A DNA stretch of 64,000 nt from Defluviitaleaceae bacterium (lineage in GTDB: Bacteria > Bacillota > Clostridia > Lachnospirales > WQUN01), in contig WQSR01000008.1 of assembly GCA_009787785.1 (NCBI GenBank), forward strand, positions 1 to 64,000, in the 5' to 3' direction. The notes under the pieces were generated by a model. That model made no database searches. It was not told the origin of the DNA and saw only the letters and a list, made by a program, of their open reading frames with translations. Numbering within the stretch: the first letter of the stretch is position 1; each line of letters begins with the position of its first letter. The translations under genes were made by a program, and so were the position numbers. Of the stretch, positions 25,757 to 35,383 are shown piece after piece.

Positions 25757-26677
25757 TCACCAGTTTCTTTTATCCAGTCTTTTTACCAGCTTCGGAACCT
25801 TTTCTTTCCTGGTGCGCAGTATCAGGAAGCATACAAGCAGTAACAACAGCACCAACCCGGAGTAAATAAATGCCGCCGCAGAAGCAAACCCGTATCCATA
25901 AAAACCGCTGTGCATAAAGAATGCAATTTGGTCAATAACCGGGTTTTGGCCGCTGGTGGCCAGCCAGACCACGGTGTAAATGGCGTTAAGGAATACCATG
26001 GGCTTAATGGCCGGGGCGGTTATTTTCCAGAAGCATTCCCAGCCGCTGGCACCGTCTATTTTGGCGGCCTCGTATTGCTCTACACTGATTTTTTGCAATG
26101 CCGCCAGGAAAATCAGAATCTGTATGCCCGAGTTCCACAATATCATGATGAGCTGCCCAAACAGCGAGACCACAGGCGACTGTACCATAGGCGGTAAAAA
26201 TGAAAGTGCCCCCGCGATTGCCGCGGTGTTTACAGCCGGCACCGTAGCCGCGCCGATTCCGGTCAGCTCGTTCATCACCGGGCCGGTGGCAATAATTACC
26301 GGCAGGAAAAATATGGCCCGGAACATCCCCCGCGCCCGAATTTTCCCGTTTAGCAAAATAGCGATAATCAACGCGAAGGAAACGATAACCGGAATTTGCA
26401 ACGCGCTCTGTATCACAAAAGACACCAAGTTTTGTATAAAGAACGTGTGTTGCATTAAATCGGCGTAATTTGTGAACCCATGGGGGATAAATACCATCCC
26501 CACCGGGGTTATGGCTACGATTTGTCTGCTGAAATAAAAGGAACGTTCCAGCGTATACGCCACCAGCAGGAAAAACCCAATCAGCCATGGAGCCAAAAAA
26601 ATATAGGCATATACCCAGTTGCGCAAGGTGCGCCCCGATGGCTTCCACCTGCGCTTTTCCTTTATTTTTTTATCCAT
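25757..26677 (-). CDS. CUT1 sugar ABC permease (MalF-like)
   Basis: A 306-aa permease with six helices. The EAA loop reads EQYEAAKIDGASGWECFW. The ATG at 26677 is chosen because GGGGGTAG lies 3-9 bases upstream and the codon overlaps the stop of the DUF5696 gene by 8 bases; a longer reading would run far into that gene. It forms the second transporter of the locus with the downstream permease and solute-binding lipoprotein. Substrate inferred as plant-derived oligosaccharide. Confidence 0.88.
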   Translation of the reverse strand: MDKKIKEKRRWKPSGRTLRNWVYAYIFLAPWLIGFFLLVAYTLERSFYFSRQIVAITPVGMVFIPHGFTNYADLMQHTFFIQNLVSFVIQSALQIPVIVSFALIIAILLNGKIRARGMFRAIFFLPVIIATGPVMNELTGIGAATVPAVNTAAIAGALSFLPPMVQSPVVSLFGQLIMILWNSGIQILIFLAALQKISVEQYEAAKIDGASGWECFWKITAPAIKPMVFLNAIYTVVWLATSGQNPVIDQIAFFMHSGFYGYGFASAAAFIYSGLVLLLLLVCFLILRTRKEKVPKLVKRLDKRNW

Positions 26678-28910
26678 TGCTACCCCCAATTGCATAAGAC
26701 ATCGGGGCAAGTGCCACGCCGTTGACAACGGCATCAACTCTGCCGTAGTTCAAATATACCCACAAGCCGTTGCTCCATTGTATACGGACGATGGGCCCGT
26801 CTACATAGCGGCGGACGATACCAGCTGTACCAATATGGCTATGCAAGTACGTCAATGCATTGTGGTATTGTATAATCATCTCTTTGTACAGGTCAAACAT
26901 GGAGGAGTAAATCTCATTGCGCGGGGTAAACCTCAGTAGCTCGGCATCCTCTGCTGTAATCAAAAACATGGGGCGCGCGCCGGTTTCTACCAGGTTCAGG
27001 AAAAAACGCTGTTGGTTAGCCTGAAAATTCACATGCTCCAGGTAAACAGGAATCTTCCCCGACGTAGCAATAGACAAAAACGGCACATGACGATACGTAA
27101 ACAAATAGCTGGACCCGGTTGAGGGCATCAAGGTCAAGGCGCGGCCATATCGCCACAGATACGCGAAGGGCGCGGTAAGCACCGGGGCTTCGAAATAATA
27201 ATCAAAGGCCGCAATCCCCTGCGCAAACAGCGCGGCCGTGTCCGTACGGCAGAAATAGGTGCCACCCTCACTAAAGGCCGACAAAAATTGCGGCATACGC
27301 ACAATGTCCGCATGGAAACTGCGCTCGCCCAGCTCACGCGCCAGCCTTTGGGTTAGCTCCATCGTGCGCGGCGGTGAAGTAAGCCGTACGCTTCCGCCAA
27401 AAAAGTCTATCGTGCGCCCCGTGGCGCGGCGCATGGCGTTAAGCGACTCGAAGGCGTTTGTGTCCACCACAATATCCAAGGGGTTGACGACCAGTGACAG
27501 CTCGCCGCCCAGTTCTTCCACCGTGGATTTCAAATTGTTAAGCCCCCGCTGTCCGCCCAAGCTACGCGCCGGGTTAAAGGAACGGGTAGGCAGATGATTC
27601 ATAGACCCGCCGGAAGTCCAGCCGTCAAAGCGCGTAAATACCCTGTCTACCCCATTGTCCGCCAATGTTCGCAAGATTTCCTCGGCTTGGCTGAAGGTAG
27701 TCATTTCCACGTTCAGCCTAAAGAGTGCCCATTCCCGTTGCTCCACCCCCAAAAAGTCAATGCCCGTGCGAAACGCATCCATTTGCGCCGAGGCAAAGGC
27801 ACCCGTTCTGGTCAGGTACTCGCGGTAGGCCACCGCAAGCCCGGTGTAGGTGGCTTGGTCGCCGGTTACGAAGATATAGCGCATTTTGAGGTCGATACGG
27901 TTGGGGCGTTCTGTGCGGGTGGTGACAAAACCGGATTGCATACCCATGGGCTGATGGATTACATGGGAGTAAATAAAACGCGAACTGGCCCAGTTAAAAT
28001 TCGTACTAACGCCATTGGGGAATGCTTCGATTACGGCATTTTCATAACCGGATTCTATAATGCCCAGGAAGCCAATTTGCCTACATGTATGCACCATGCC
28101 ATACACCGGCATGAGAATCATCTCCGGCTCAATGGTAAACACAAAATTGCCGAATACAGCCGCCGCCACCTCAAGGTCTATGCCCGGGTTGCTTCCGAAT
28201 ACATTCTCGGTGAAGGGTATGTTAAAGCGGCCTTCGTTGTCCTGGAGTTTAATAATCGCGCCTTGGCCGTCGGGTATAAATATATATCCCTCGTATTCCC
28301 CTAAATAGGTATGACCCAAAAACGGGAACACATAGAACGCGCCCACCGTTATATTCGGGTCGTTCTCAAATATAGACGCTTGCGGAATCTCTGCGGTAAA
28401 GCCGTCCTCTTGCAAGGTGACAATCAGCGTATATCCGATTTGTATTTCGGGGAAATACACCTGGGCAGAAAATCCGTCCTCCCGGTAAAACACGCTTAGC
28501 GTATGGGCGGTATGAAACAGGCACGCCCGTGAAAAGTGAACGCTTACGCCCAAAATATAATCCAATGTCACGCCACTCATGTACAGCCCCTGCCACAGCG
28601 GATTATCCGCCGCGCTGGGTTCATCTACCGTAGAGCGCATATACGCCCCCGTCGCCCGGTCACGAATAATCACGCTCAACCGTGGCGCGTACAGGTACAA
28701 TGACATGTTATCATTTTCTGCTACGAGGGTATGCCCGTGCAGACTGCGCCCTGTATAGGCCAACAGGCTAACCTGCCCCCCCTGTGGCGGAACATACGGC
28801 GGTACCGGCCCGGCGGGCGGCTCTGTAATACCCGCGCCGCTACAAGCCGCAAGCATAAAAACAGCGAAAAATGCGGCAATAATTAATAAACTGCGTCTAA
28901 TTTTCAGCAA
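26670..28910 (-). CDS. DUF5696-type lipoprotein of sugar-ABC operons
   Basis: A 746-aa lipoprotein with lipobox FMLAACS (Cys about 23) and a Pro-rich linker. The body looks like a beta-rich N-terminal half (residues 60-330) and a TIM-barrel-like C-terminal half with FTRFDGWTSGG and LSLVVNPLDIV. I assign it to the DUF5696 group, which I know from Paenibacillus and clostridial sugar loci next to Yip1-family and ABC genes; no activity is established. The barrel-like half hints at a glycosidase or glycan-binding role. It overlaps its neighbours by 14 and 8 bases, so it is firmly part of the operon. Confidence 0.72.
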   Translation of the reverse strand: MLKIRRSLLIIAAFFAVFMLAACSGAGITEPPAGPVPPYVPPQGGQVSLLAYTGRSLHGHTLVAENDNMSLYLYAPRLSVIIRDRATGAYMRSTVDEPSAADNPLWQGLYMSGVTLDYILGVSVHFSRACLFHTAHTLSVFYREDGFSAQVYFPEIQIGYTLIVTLQEDGFTAEIPQASIFENDPNITVGAFYVFPFLGHTYLGEYEGYIFIPDGQGAIIKLQDNEGRFNIPFTENVFGSNPGIDLEVAAAVFGNFVFTIEPEMILMPVYGMVHTCRQIGFLGIIESGYENAVIEAFPNGVSTNFNWASSRFIYSHVIHQPMGMQSGFVTTRTERPNRIDLKMRYIFVTGDQATYTGLAVAYREYLTRTGAFASAQMDAFRTGIDFLGVEQREWALFRLNVEMTTFSQAEEILRTLADNGVDRVFTRFDGWTSGGSMNHLPTRSFNPARSLGGQRGLNNLKSTVEELGGELSLVVNPLDIVVDTNAFESLNAMRRATGRTIDFFGGSVRLTSPPRTMELTQRLARELGERSFHADIVRMPQFLSAFSEGGTYFCRTDTAALFAQGIAAFDYYFEAPVLTAPFAYLWRYGRALTLMPSTGSSYLFTYRHVPFLSIATSGKIPVYLEHVNFQANQQRFFLNLVETGARPMFLITAEDAELLRFTPRNEIYSSMFDLYKEMIIQYHNALTYLHSHIGTAGIVRRYVDGPIVRIQWSNGLWVYLNYGRVDAVVNGVALAPMSYAIGGSNG

Positions 28911-30918
28911 GCCTAAACACCGCCTCTCTCACCACAGATACACTAAAGTCAGCCACTTGCATAATCAGCACATAGATAATAAAGATGAGCAAGGCCGCAA
29001 TAAGCGTAACAAAAATTGAAATGAATATAATTTTAAATGTCTTGCCGAATGTGTAATCGTTCATGTTTTTTATCGACATAAATATGAGTATCGCCGTCCA
29101 TGTATACGCGATGAAGTTGAAGAATGTAATAAAGAAGGCTTCGTTGAGCGTGAGCACATTGCCCAAAATAATAACCAAGGGCATGATAATAAACATCGGC
29201 GCGAAGGCGTGGATGATACCGACAAACAAATTCTTAAAACTAGCTTCGCCGTCTGCAATTGCGCTAACCAGGTAGCAACAGATTATCGGCAACCCCACCA
29301 AAACCAGGATAAGCACGGCATCGCCAAACAAATCATACTGCCCATCCGGCGCGCTCCTGAACAAGAAGCCCGAAAAATACCGGTTCAGTACATACAGCAC
29401 ATAGAACAGGAACAGTAATATAAACGCCGAGCCATAGCTTCCTTTATTTTCATGCTTTATGCCATAGGCGGCGTCGTAGGGGTTGGTGAGATTACGCAAC
29501 GCAAAGGTACATTGGGAAAACAGGGTGATGCCTTTTATTTTTGCGGATGCTTTTCGCACAGGCTGTAAGATGGGCACGCGTTTATCTGCGAATTTTAATA
29601 ACTTCCACACAAGAATCAACCCAAGGCCCGATACCATAAGCGCGGCGGTATTGTCGCGCATCCAATCCGAACGCACTTCCCAGAGTGCATCCGAGTATCC
29701 CTGATGGTTAAACCCACGGCGAAACGCCTCCTGGGCTTCCCGATGATTGCGGTTGCGAAAATGCGCTTCCCCCAGGCCAACGCCCGCGTAGGCAAACATG
29801 GAGTTCATGCGCATCACGTTTTGCCAGGGCTCCATGCTCTCGGTGTAGAGGCCGTCATTAAACAGCGCGAAGGCGGTATGCACCTCGTTTACAAATTCCG
29901 TGGGCACCAGCACTTGAATGATATTCATTAACTCATCCAGCACGAAAATGGTGCCGTCGCTTACGGCAATGCCGGATATCGCCCTAAACAAACCCGCCCG
30001 CTGGCGGCCGTCATCATTGCTTGCCATCAGGAATAACAAATCGCCTTCGGCAGTGTATTCGACTATCCAGTTGTGTGTCGCGGCGAATATATTGCCGCCT
30101 TCCGTCACGGTCACGGCGATGAAATCACTGAAGTTCCACATGGGTGCCAAGTTAAGAATGTCATGGCCCGCTACGTTGAGCCGTTTCAGTGCTTGGTCGT
30201 CACCACGGCTTACGGTGTAAATCAAGCCCCGTGAACAAATGGCCATGTTCGTAACCGAGATGGGCATGACCAGTATCTGCTGGTCGCGGTTAATAAACTG
30301 GCGGAAAGCCGTCCATAAATTTACGTTGGTGATATTCGCGCCGAAGTAGCCCAAAAACTCGCCCGTGCCTGTCGCCAGCTGGATGATTCCGTTCGTGTTG
30401 CCACGGCTGGTGATATACAGGTTGCCACGGCGGTCTACCACTACTTTTGTGGGCATAAATGTGGCATATCGCCCAAAGAGCGGGTGGTCGGGGCGTGTAT
30501 ATGTATCTATCAACGCCCCGTCTTGGTCAAAGACGAAAACCGCCTGTGCCACTACATCCGCGACATAGACCAAGCCCTCGTCTGTCCTGAATACACCGTG
30601 GGGCGAGTGCAAATACCCTTCACCTATCGTCTTTACCCAGTCGCCCGTTTGTGTTGCGACCAAAATACGGCTGTTGCCCGTGTCTGCGATGTAAAGTAAT
30701 CCGTCAGAACCCAGGCGGATATCCTGTGGGTTTGACATCGTGTAGGGGCCAATCCGTGATATGGTGATATACGGCTCATAGGCCGTCTGTGTGCGCACAA
30801 ACATATTCCCCGAACGGGTAAATGTCTGAAACGGTACAGATGAAGCCGCCACTATCCCCGGTGTGCCCAAGAGGATAGCGGAAATTAACAGACAAACCAC
30901 TAGCTTGCGCAGCGTCAT
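28897..30918 (-). CDS. NHL-repeat and Yip1-domain membrane protein
   Basis: A 673-aa exported membrane protein. After a signal peptide (about 1-25), residues 50-340 contain NHL-type beta-propeller repeats, for example NPQDIRLGSDGLLYIADTGN and SPHGVFRTDEGLVYVAD. Residues 345-410 look TPR-like (AYAGVGLGEAHFRNRNHREA). A transmembrane helix near 430 and a five-helix Yip1-type domain (about 490-665) complete it. The start is unsure: GTG 30921 and ATG 30918 both lie almost on top of AGGAGG, and a CTG two codons later would be better spaced. Function unknown; its fixed place beside transporters suggests a sensing or assembly role. Confidence 0.78.
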   Translation of the reverse strand: MTLRKLVVCLLISAILLGTPGIVAASSVPFQTFTRSGNMFVRTQTAYEPYITISRIGPYTMSNPQDIRLGSDGLLYIADTGNSRILVATQTGDWVKTIGEGYLHSPHGVFRTDEGLVYVADVVAQAVFVFDQDGALIDTYTRPDHPLFGRYATFMPTKVVVDRRGNLYITSRGNTNGIIQLATGTGEFLGYFGANITNVNLWTAFRQFINRDQQILVMPISVTNMAICSRGLIYTVSRGDDQALKRLNVAGHDILNLAPMWNFSDFIAVTVTEGGNIFAATHNWIVEYTAEGDLLFLMASNDDGRQRAGLFRAISGIAVSDGTIFVLDELMNIIQVLVPTEFVNEVHTAFALFNDGLYTESMEPWQNVMRMNSMFAYAGVGLGEAHFRNRNHREAQEAFRRGFNHQGYSDALWEVRSDWMRDNTAALMVSGLGLILVWKLLKFADKRVPILQPVRKASAKIKGITLFSQCTFALRNLTNPYDAAYGIKHENKGSYGSAFILLFLFYVLYVLNRYFSGFLFRSAPDGQYDLFGDAVLILVLVGLPIICCYLVSAIADGEASFKNLFVGIIHAFAPMFIIMPLVIILGNVLTLNEAFFITFFNFIAYTWTAILIFMSIKNMNDYTFGKTFKIIFISIFVTLIAALLIFIIYVLIMQVADFSVSVVREAVFRLAEN

Positions 30919-30924
30919 CACCTC

Positions 30925-31779
30925 CTATTTCAGCCCGGAATGCGCCATGGTATTCATTACACGGCCTTGCATGAAAATAAACAATAATAGATTGGGCACA
31001 AACATAATGAGTGCGGCGGCGGCGGCCATGCCCTGCCCCGCAATGCCCCCCGCCGCGGCGAGGGTATTCATATAAAAGGGCAACGTGCGTATGCTTTCGG
31101 AAGTGGTGAACAACGCACTGGTTTCGATGTTATTCCACACCATTTGGAAGGACAAAATGGCACCCGTAGCCAAGGCTGGCTTGGTCATGGGTAGCATAAT
31201 GCCCAGGTAAATCCGCCATGCCCCTGCGCCGTCCACCGTGGCCGCTTCTATCAGCGAATCGGGCACCTGGTCCATGAACTGCTTAATCAGGAACACGATA
31301 ACGGGTGCGGCTACAATGGGCAGGATATGCGCCAGATACGTATTGTCTATGCCAATGTTTGAAATGGTCATGTAGCGGGGAATAGTTACGGCCGCCGGTA
31401 CAAACATCAGTGCCAGGTTATTGATTGTAAACAGCGCGGCCTTGCCCCGAAACTTCATCTTAGACAGCGAAAAGCCCGCCATGGAAGCCGTAATGACCGT
31501 GAGCATTACCACAGACACCGTAACCAGCGCAGAGTTAAACACATAACGCGACACGGGAACCGTCGAAGCGGCTGACACCCGGAACAATGCCGTAAAATTT
31601 TCCAGCGTGGGCCTGTATACCAAAAAGCGCGGCGGGAACAGGAACAACTCATCCATCGGCTTAAAGGCGTGGAAGATAATAAATACAATCGGCGCGGCCA
31701 TAAAAATGGCGAGGGGTATCAAATATAAATAAAGGGGAATCTGATTTTTGGCAAAGCCCTTGGGGTTTGTCTTTGACAT
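30925..31779 (-). CDS. CUT1 sugar ABC permease (MalG-like), transporter 1
   Basis: A 284-aa permease with six predicted helices. The EAA loop appears as DSLIEAATVDGAGAWRIYLG followed by MLPMTKPAL. It starts 2 bases after the stop of its partner permease and is followed 6 bases later by the NHL/Yip1 gene. With the upstream permease and the 905-aa binding protein it makes the first transporter of the locus. Confidence 0.88.
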   Translation of the reverse strand: MSKTNPKGFAKNQIPLYLYLIPLAIFMAAPIVFIIFHAFKPMDELFLFPPRFLVYRPTLENFTALFRVSAASTVPVSRYVFNSALVTVSVVMLTVITASMAGFSLSKMKFRGKAALFTINNLALMFVPAAVTIPRYMTISNIGIDNTYLAHILPIVAAPVIVFLIKQFMDQVPDSLIEAATVDGAGAWRIYLGIMLPMTKPALATGAILSFQMVWNNIETSALFTTSESIRTLPFYMNTLAAAGGIAGQGMAAAAALIMFVPNLLLFIFMQGRVMNTMAHSGLK

Positions 31780-31781
31780 GT

Positions 31782-32660
31782 CTAGTCCTCCTTAAACATC
31801 CTTCGGCTGGCGGCCGAGAATCCATAAATAATGCCCAGCAATACCACAGAAACCGCCGAAGCAAATCCCATCTCGTAGCGGATAAAGCCATAATCCTCGA
31901 TGTGGTTTACCATAAGCTGTGCGGCATACCCGGGCGTTGGGTTCGACAGGGTTAGCGCAACCCCTATCGCACCCGCTGAAAAAGCACCCACGATACTCAT
32001 AACCGCACCAAAAAGCATCTGCGGCTTCATGGAGGGTATGGTTACATAGAACACTTCCTGCAAGCGTGTCTTTACCCCGTCGATGGCGGCGGCCTCGTAC
32101 AGCTCTGGGTTTACGTTAAGCACACCCGCCAGCATCGCCAGGAAGCCCACGCCCATACTGCCCCACAACGCCACCACAATTACGATGGGCATGATGAAAT
32201 CCGTATTTGCCAGGAAATTTATCGGCTCGGTGATAATACCCCAGTTCATCAGGAATGCGTTTACATGGCCTTGTGGATTTCCCAGGAAAATAATGCGCCA
32301 CACTACCCCAATCGCCACGCCTGTGGTAAGCGATGGCGAGAAGCAGAGCAGGGCCAGCACCGTGCGCGGCCATTTTGAAAGCTGTGACAGCGACCATGCA
32401 ACAAAAAATGCCAGCGCGAACCCGCCCGGGCCCACGATAAAGGAAAATATAATCGTGTTGGGCAATACATATTGCAGGAAAATTAAATCCTGCGTAAAGA
32501 GATTTACATAGTTTAAGAGTCCAACAAATCCCGGCCGCTGTATCGCGTCGAAATTGGTGAAGGACAGCCCTGTCGCCATGGCAACCGGTACGACAATGAA
32601 GGCAATAAATAATACTAAATAAGGGGCAAGGAACACATAGGGTGCGTGCTTTTTATACAT
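31782..32660 (-). CDS. CUT1 sugar ABC permease (MalF-like), transporter 1
   Basis: A 292-aa permease with six helices. The EAA loop is [20 protein letters not shown]. It begins 3 bases downstream of the binding-protein stop behind an AGGACTAG region, so all three genes are tightly coupled. No ATPase is encoded beside it. Confidence 0.88.
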   Translation of the reverse strand: MYKKHAPYVFLAPYLVLFIAFIVVPVAMATGLSFTNFDAIQRPGFVGLLNYVNLFTQDLIFLQYVLPNTIIFSFIVGPGGFALAFFVAWSLSQLSKWPRTVLALLCFSPSLTTGVAIGVVWRIIFLGNPQGHVNAFLMNWGIITEPINFLANTDFIMPIVIVVALWGSMGVGFLAMLAGVLNVNPELYEAAAIDGVKTRLQEVFYVTIPSMKPQMLFGAVMSIVGAFSAGAIGVALTLSNPTPGYAAQLMVNHIEDYGFIRYEMGFASAVSVVLLGIIYGFSAASRRMFKED

Positions 32661-32663
32661 AGG

Positions 32664-35381
32664 CTAGTCCTCCCACAGTATGCTTGCGCAGGGTGTAACA
32701 AAGTCCCGCACCCACTCGCCGCCACGCGTAAAGCCAAACTCCTCCAGCTTGCGCCCCACCTCGCGGTCGATACGGATTACGGCTATGTCCATGGCGCGCC
32801 GTGGGTTCATGCCGTTGATGACCACCGAGTTAAACGCGTTGGAAAGCTCGCGCTCTACCATATAGGTGCCGGGCACCCAAGGGACTTCCACCATGTATTC
32901 CGTCTGGCGCAAAATGATTTCTCTGTGCGCGCCGGGTATCGGCAGCTGTGAGAAGGCAACGCGGTTGGCCGAGTTCCATAAGAAAGTAGTACCATACAGC
33001 GCGACCAAAGTCGTTCCGAAATCCGATTGCACTTCGTCGCTACTCCACCAATCCAGGAACTTCCATGCTTCATCCTGCATGTTAGAGCATGAGAAGATGA
33101 TGCTGGAGGTGTCGCCGCCGGTGGTGTACCGGCTTACCGACCCGTCGGGCTGTACCAGCCCCGGGAAGGTGGCTATGTTCCACAAGCCATCCAGCTCGGG
33201 CGCGGCGTTCATGAGCAAATTGTAGGTGCCCACATCGGCGACGCCAATGGGCAACGTACCCGTGCGAAATTCCTGGTAAAAGCCTGGGAAGGGAACTTCG
33301 ACGGGCATGTTAAATACCGTAAACAAATCCGTCAGCAAAGTGAATCCTTCCAAGCTCGCTTCCGATTTGAGCATGGACGGGCCGATGGTATCGCCAAAGA
33401 AGCCGCCGCCGTTTTGCAATATGAGCGGCATGGTGCCGGGGAACACACGCATAGCGGGCATACCTGCCGTGGGGAAGAAGAAGTTCATACTGCGGCGTTG
33501 TAGCTCCGGCAGAATCATTAGTACTTCATCCATATTATCAGGCACGGGGATGCCAAGCTGCTCGAAAATATCCCTGCGGTAGAACATGACCCAGAAGTTA
33601 ATCGTCTCCGGCAGGGCGTATACGCCCCCTTCTACGATGCCCGGTACAAATAATCCCTCGGGGAAGCGCGTCGCCACATCCCGGAAGTTATCAAACTGGC
33701 GCAAGTCTGCCAGCGCGCCACGGATATTTAAATAGGAAGGCATTACATAATGGACGCTGAGCCCCACATCCGGCGCGTTGCCTGCGGCGGCGGCCAAGGC
33801 AAACCGCCCTACATCCGGCATGATGGAAATATCAACGCGTATGCCCGTCCTGGGGGTAAACTCCGCGTCTACCATTTGCTGTGCCAGCTCTACGAAGGGG
33901 CGCGGCCTTACCATCCATACCTGCAAAACGTCTTCTTCTGTCGCTTGCCCTGCTTCAAATTCACGCCGGGTAAAGGAGACGAAGAAACGGCGAACTGCTT
34001 CAATAAAGCGGGTAAACCATCCGGGGCGCGTGGGTAGCTCGGCCTCGGCTTGGAAAATAAGCACACGGTCTATGCTTACGGCGTTGTTATCCATGTCCTG
34101 TAGGACTTGCGCCAGAAAGCGGGTCACGCTGTAGGGCGCGCCGGAAAGCTCATCCAGGCGACGGGGTAAATCGTGGTGGCGTTCGGCCAAGGACAGCAAG
34201 GTGCTTTCCGCCACACCCAGCCCGGCGAACACAGAGGATGCACGCCCGGTGGTATATTCCAGCGAAAAGTCCAGTGCTTGCCTGGACATATCCGCCCAAC
34301 TCAACAGCGTACCCTCCACATCCGGCAAGAAATCATCCAAGCGGAAGTGTCTGTGCCTGTCAATGGATGCGCCGCCCGTGAGGCGCGTAATTTCTGTTCT
34401 GAAATCTGTGATTTCGCGTAGCATGGTGTTTACCAGGTTATACACCTCGCCGATAGGCTCGATGCGAATAACAAAGCTGACCGTATGGGTGCCTTGCGTA
34501 AACCAGAAGGTTTGGTTGTTGTCGCCGTCGGGGGCGGGCACGGTCAGGGTTCTGAATGCGTTGGAATGGGGCAACTGCACGGCTTGGGCCGCTGTGGTGG
34601 GCACCTCGCCGTTGATGAGAATGTCGATAAACACGGGAAAATTAGTCTTGGCGGTTTGGCGGTACATAATGCCTATGTAGTACCAGCCATCCTCGGGGAT
34701 ATCCACCACCCAGTTCACCCTATCCCCCGGGCGCGAAAAAGAGCCGCCATCCAGCAAGTTAAGCAAGCGGCGCGACGCGGTGTAGGGATATAAAACGGGA
34801 TTGTACTCCCCCGCGGCGCGGATGGATGGGTTATTGGCAGAAAAAAATTCCTGCCCGCCGATGACAACAATATGAGAACCGGAGGCATCGCCGGGTGTGT
34901 ATGGCGGGATTACTCGGGGCGGGCGCAATACCACATCGTAGATACGCAGGTATCCGTCATTGGAATGGAAGGTCAACACATAGGTATTGGCTGTGAACGC
35001 GAAGGTCAACGGGCGGGAAATCATATGCGTGGAGTCTTCCAGCGGCTTTGACAGCACTTCCCCGGAAGCGGTGGGCATGGTGGGAACTTGATTGTCATAG
35101 CGGTCTACGCTGGGCGCGTTTCTGAGCCACAAGCCCTCGAAGCTAAGCCTGCGCAATGCGGGCATGGTGACTTCGCCGTTGATGCTTAGGGTCACTTCCG
35201 TGGCGCGCATTTGGCGGGGTGCGGTTCTGTAATACACCCAGATTTCATAGATGCCCGCGGCGGGGGGCGTTATGGAGAAATCGAGTTCTTCTCCTGAATT
35301 GATGCTTTGCGCATGGGTGTTTATGCCCGTGCTCAACGCTAGGATTAGCAGTAATGCCAGGTATGTAATCACTTTCTTCAT
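32664..35381 (-). CDS. Large solute-binding protein fused to N-terminal carbohydrate-binding-like domains
   Basis: A 905-aa exported protein, about twice the usual size of a family 1 solute-binding protein. It has a cleavable signal (ends near THAQS) and no lipobox Cys. Residues about 25-165 and 180-305 look like two jelly-roll carbohydrate-binding modules (for example GIYEIWVYYRTA and GWYYIGIMYRQTA). A helical region spans 310-450, and the MalE-type binding domain is C-terminal, from about 480 (VLQVWMVRPRPF, NAPDVGLSVHY, INFWVMFYRRDIF). Start ATG 35381 is 7 bases after GGGAGGA; ATG 35387 overlaps the GH43 stop. The fusion may hold polymeric ligands near the permease. Confidence 0.82.
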   Translation of the reverse strand: MKKVITYLALLLILALSTGINTHAQSINSGEELDFSITPPAAGIYEIWVYYRTAPRQMRATEVTLSINGEVTMPALRRLSFEGLWLRNAPSVDRYDNQVPTMPTASGEVLSKPLEDSTHMISRPLTFAFTANTYVLTFHSNDGYLRIYDVVLRPPRVIPPYTPGDASGSHIVVIGGQEFFSANNPSIRAAGEYNPVLYPYTASRRLLNLLDGGSFSRPGDRVNWVVDIPEDGWYYIGIMYRQTAKTNFPVFIDILINGEVPTTAAQAVQLPHSNAFRTLTVPAPDGDNNQTFWFTQGTHTVSFVIRIEPIGEVYNLVNTMLREITDFRTEITRLTGGASIDRHRHFRLDDFLPDVEGTLLSWADMSRQALDFSLEYTTGRASSVFAGLGVAESTLLSLAERHHDLPRRLDELSGAPYSVTRFLAQVLQDMDNNAVSIDRVLIFQAEAELPTRPGWFTRFIEAVRRFFVSFTRREFEAGQATEEDVLQVWMVRPRPFVELAQQMVDAEFTPRTGIRVDISIMPDVGRFALAAAAGNAPDVGLSVHYVMPSYLNIRGALADLRQFDNFRDVATRFPEGLFVPGIVEGGVYALPETINFWVMFYRRDIFEQLGIPVPDNMDEVLMILPELQRRSMNFFFPTAGMPAMRVFPGTMPLILQNGGGFFGDTIGPSMLKSEASLEGFTLLTDLFTVFNMPVEVPFPGFYQEFRTGTLPIGVADVGTYNLLMNAAPELDGLWNIATFPGLVQPDGSVSRYTTGGDTSSIIFSCSNMQDEAWKFLDWWSSDEVQSDFGTTLVALYGTTFLWNSANRVAFSQLPIPGAHREIILRQTEYMVEVPWVPGTYMVERELSNAFNSVVINGMNPRRAMDIAVIRIDREVGRKLEEFGFTRGGEWVRDFVTPCASILWED

Positions 35382-35383
35382 TT

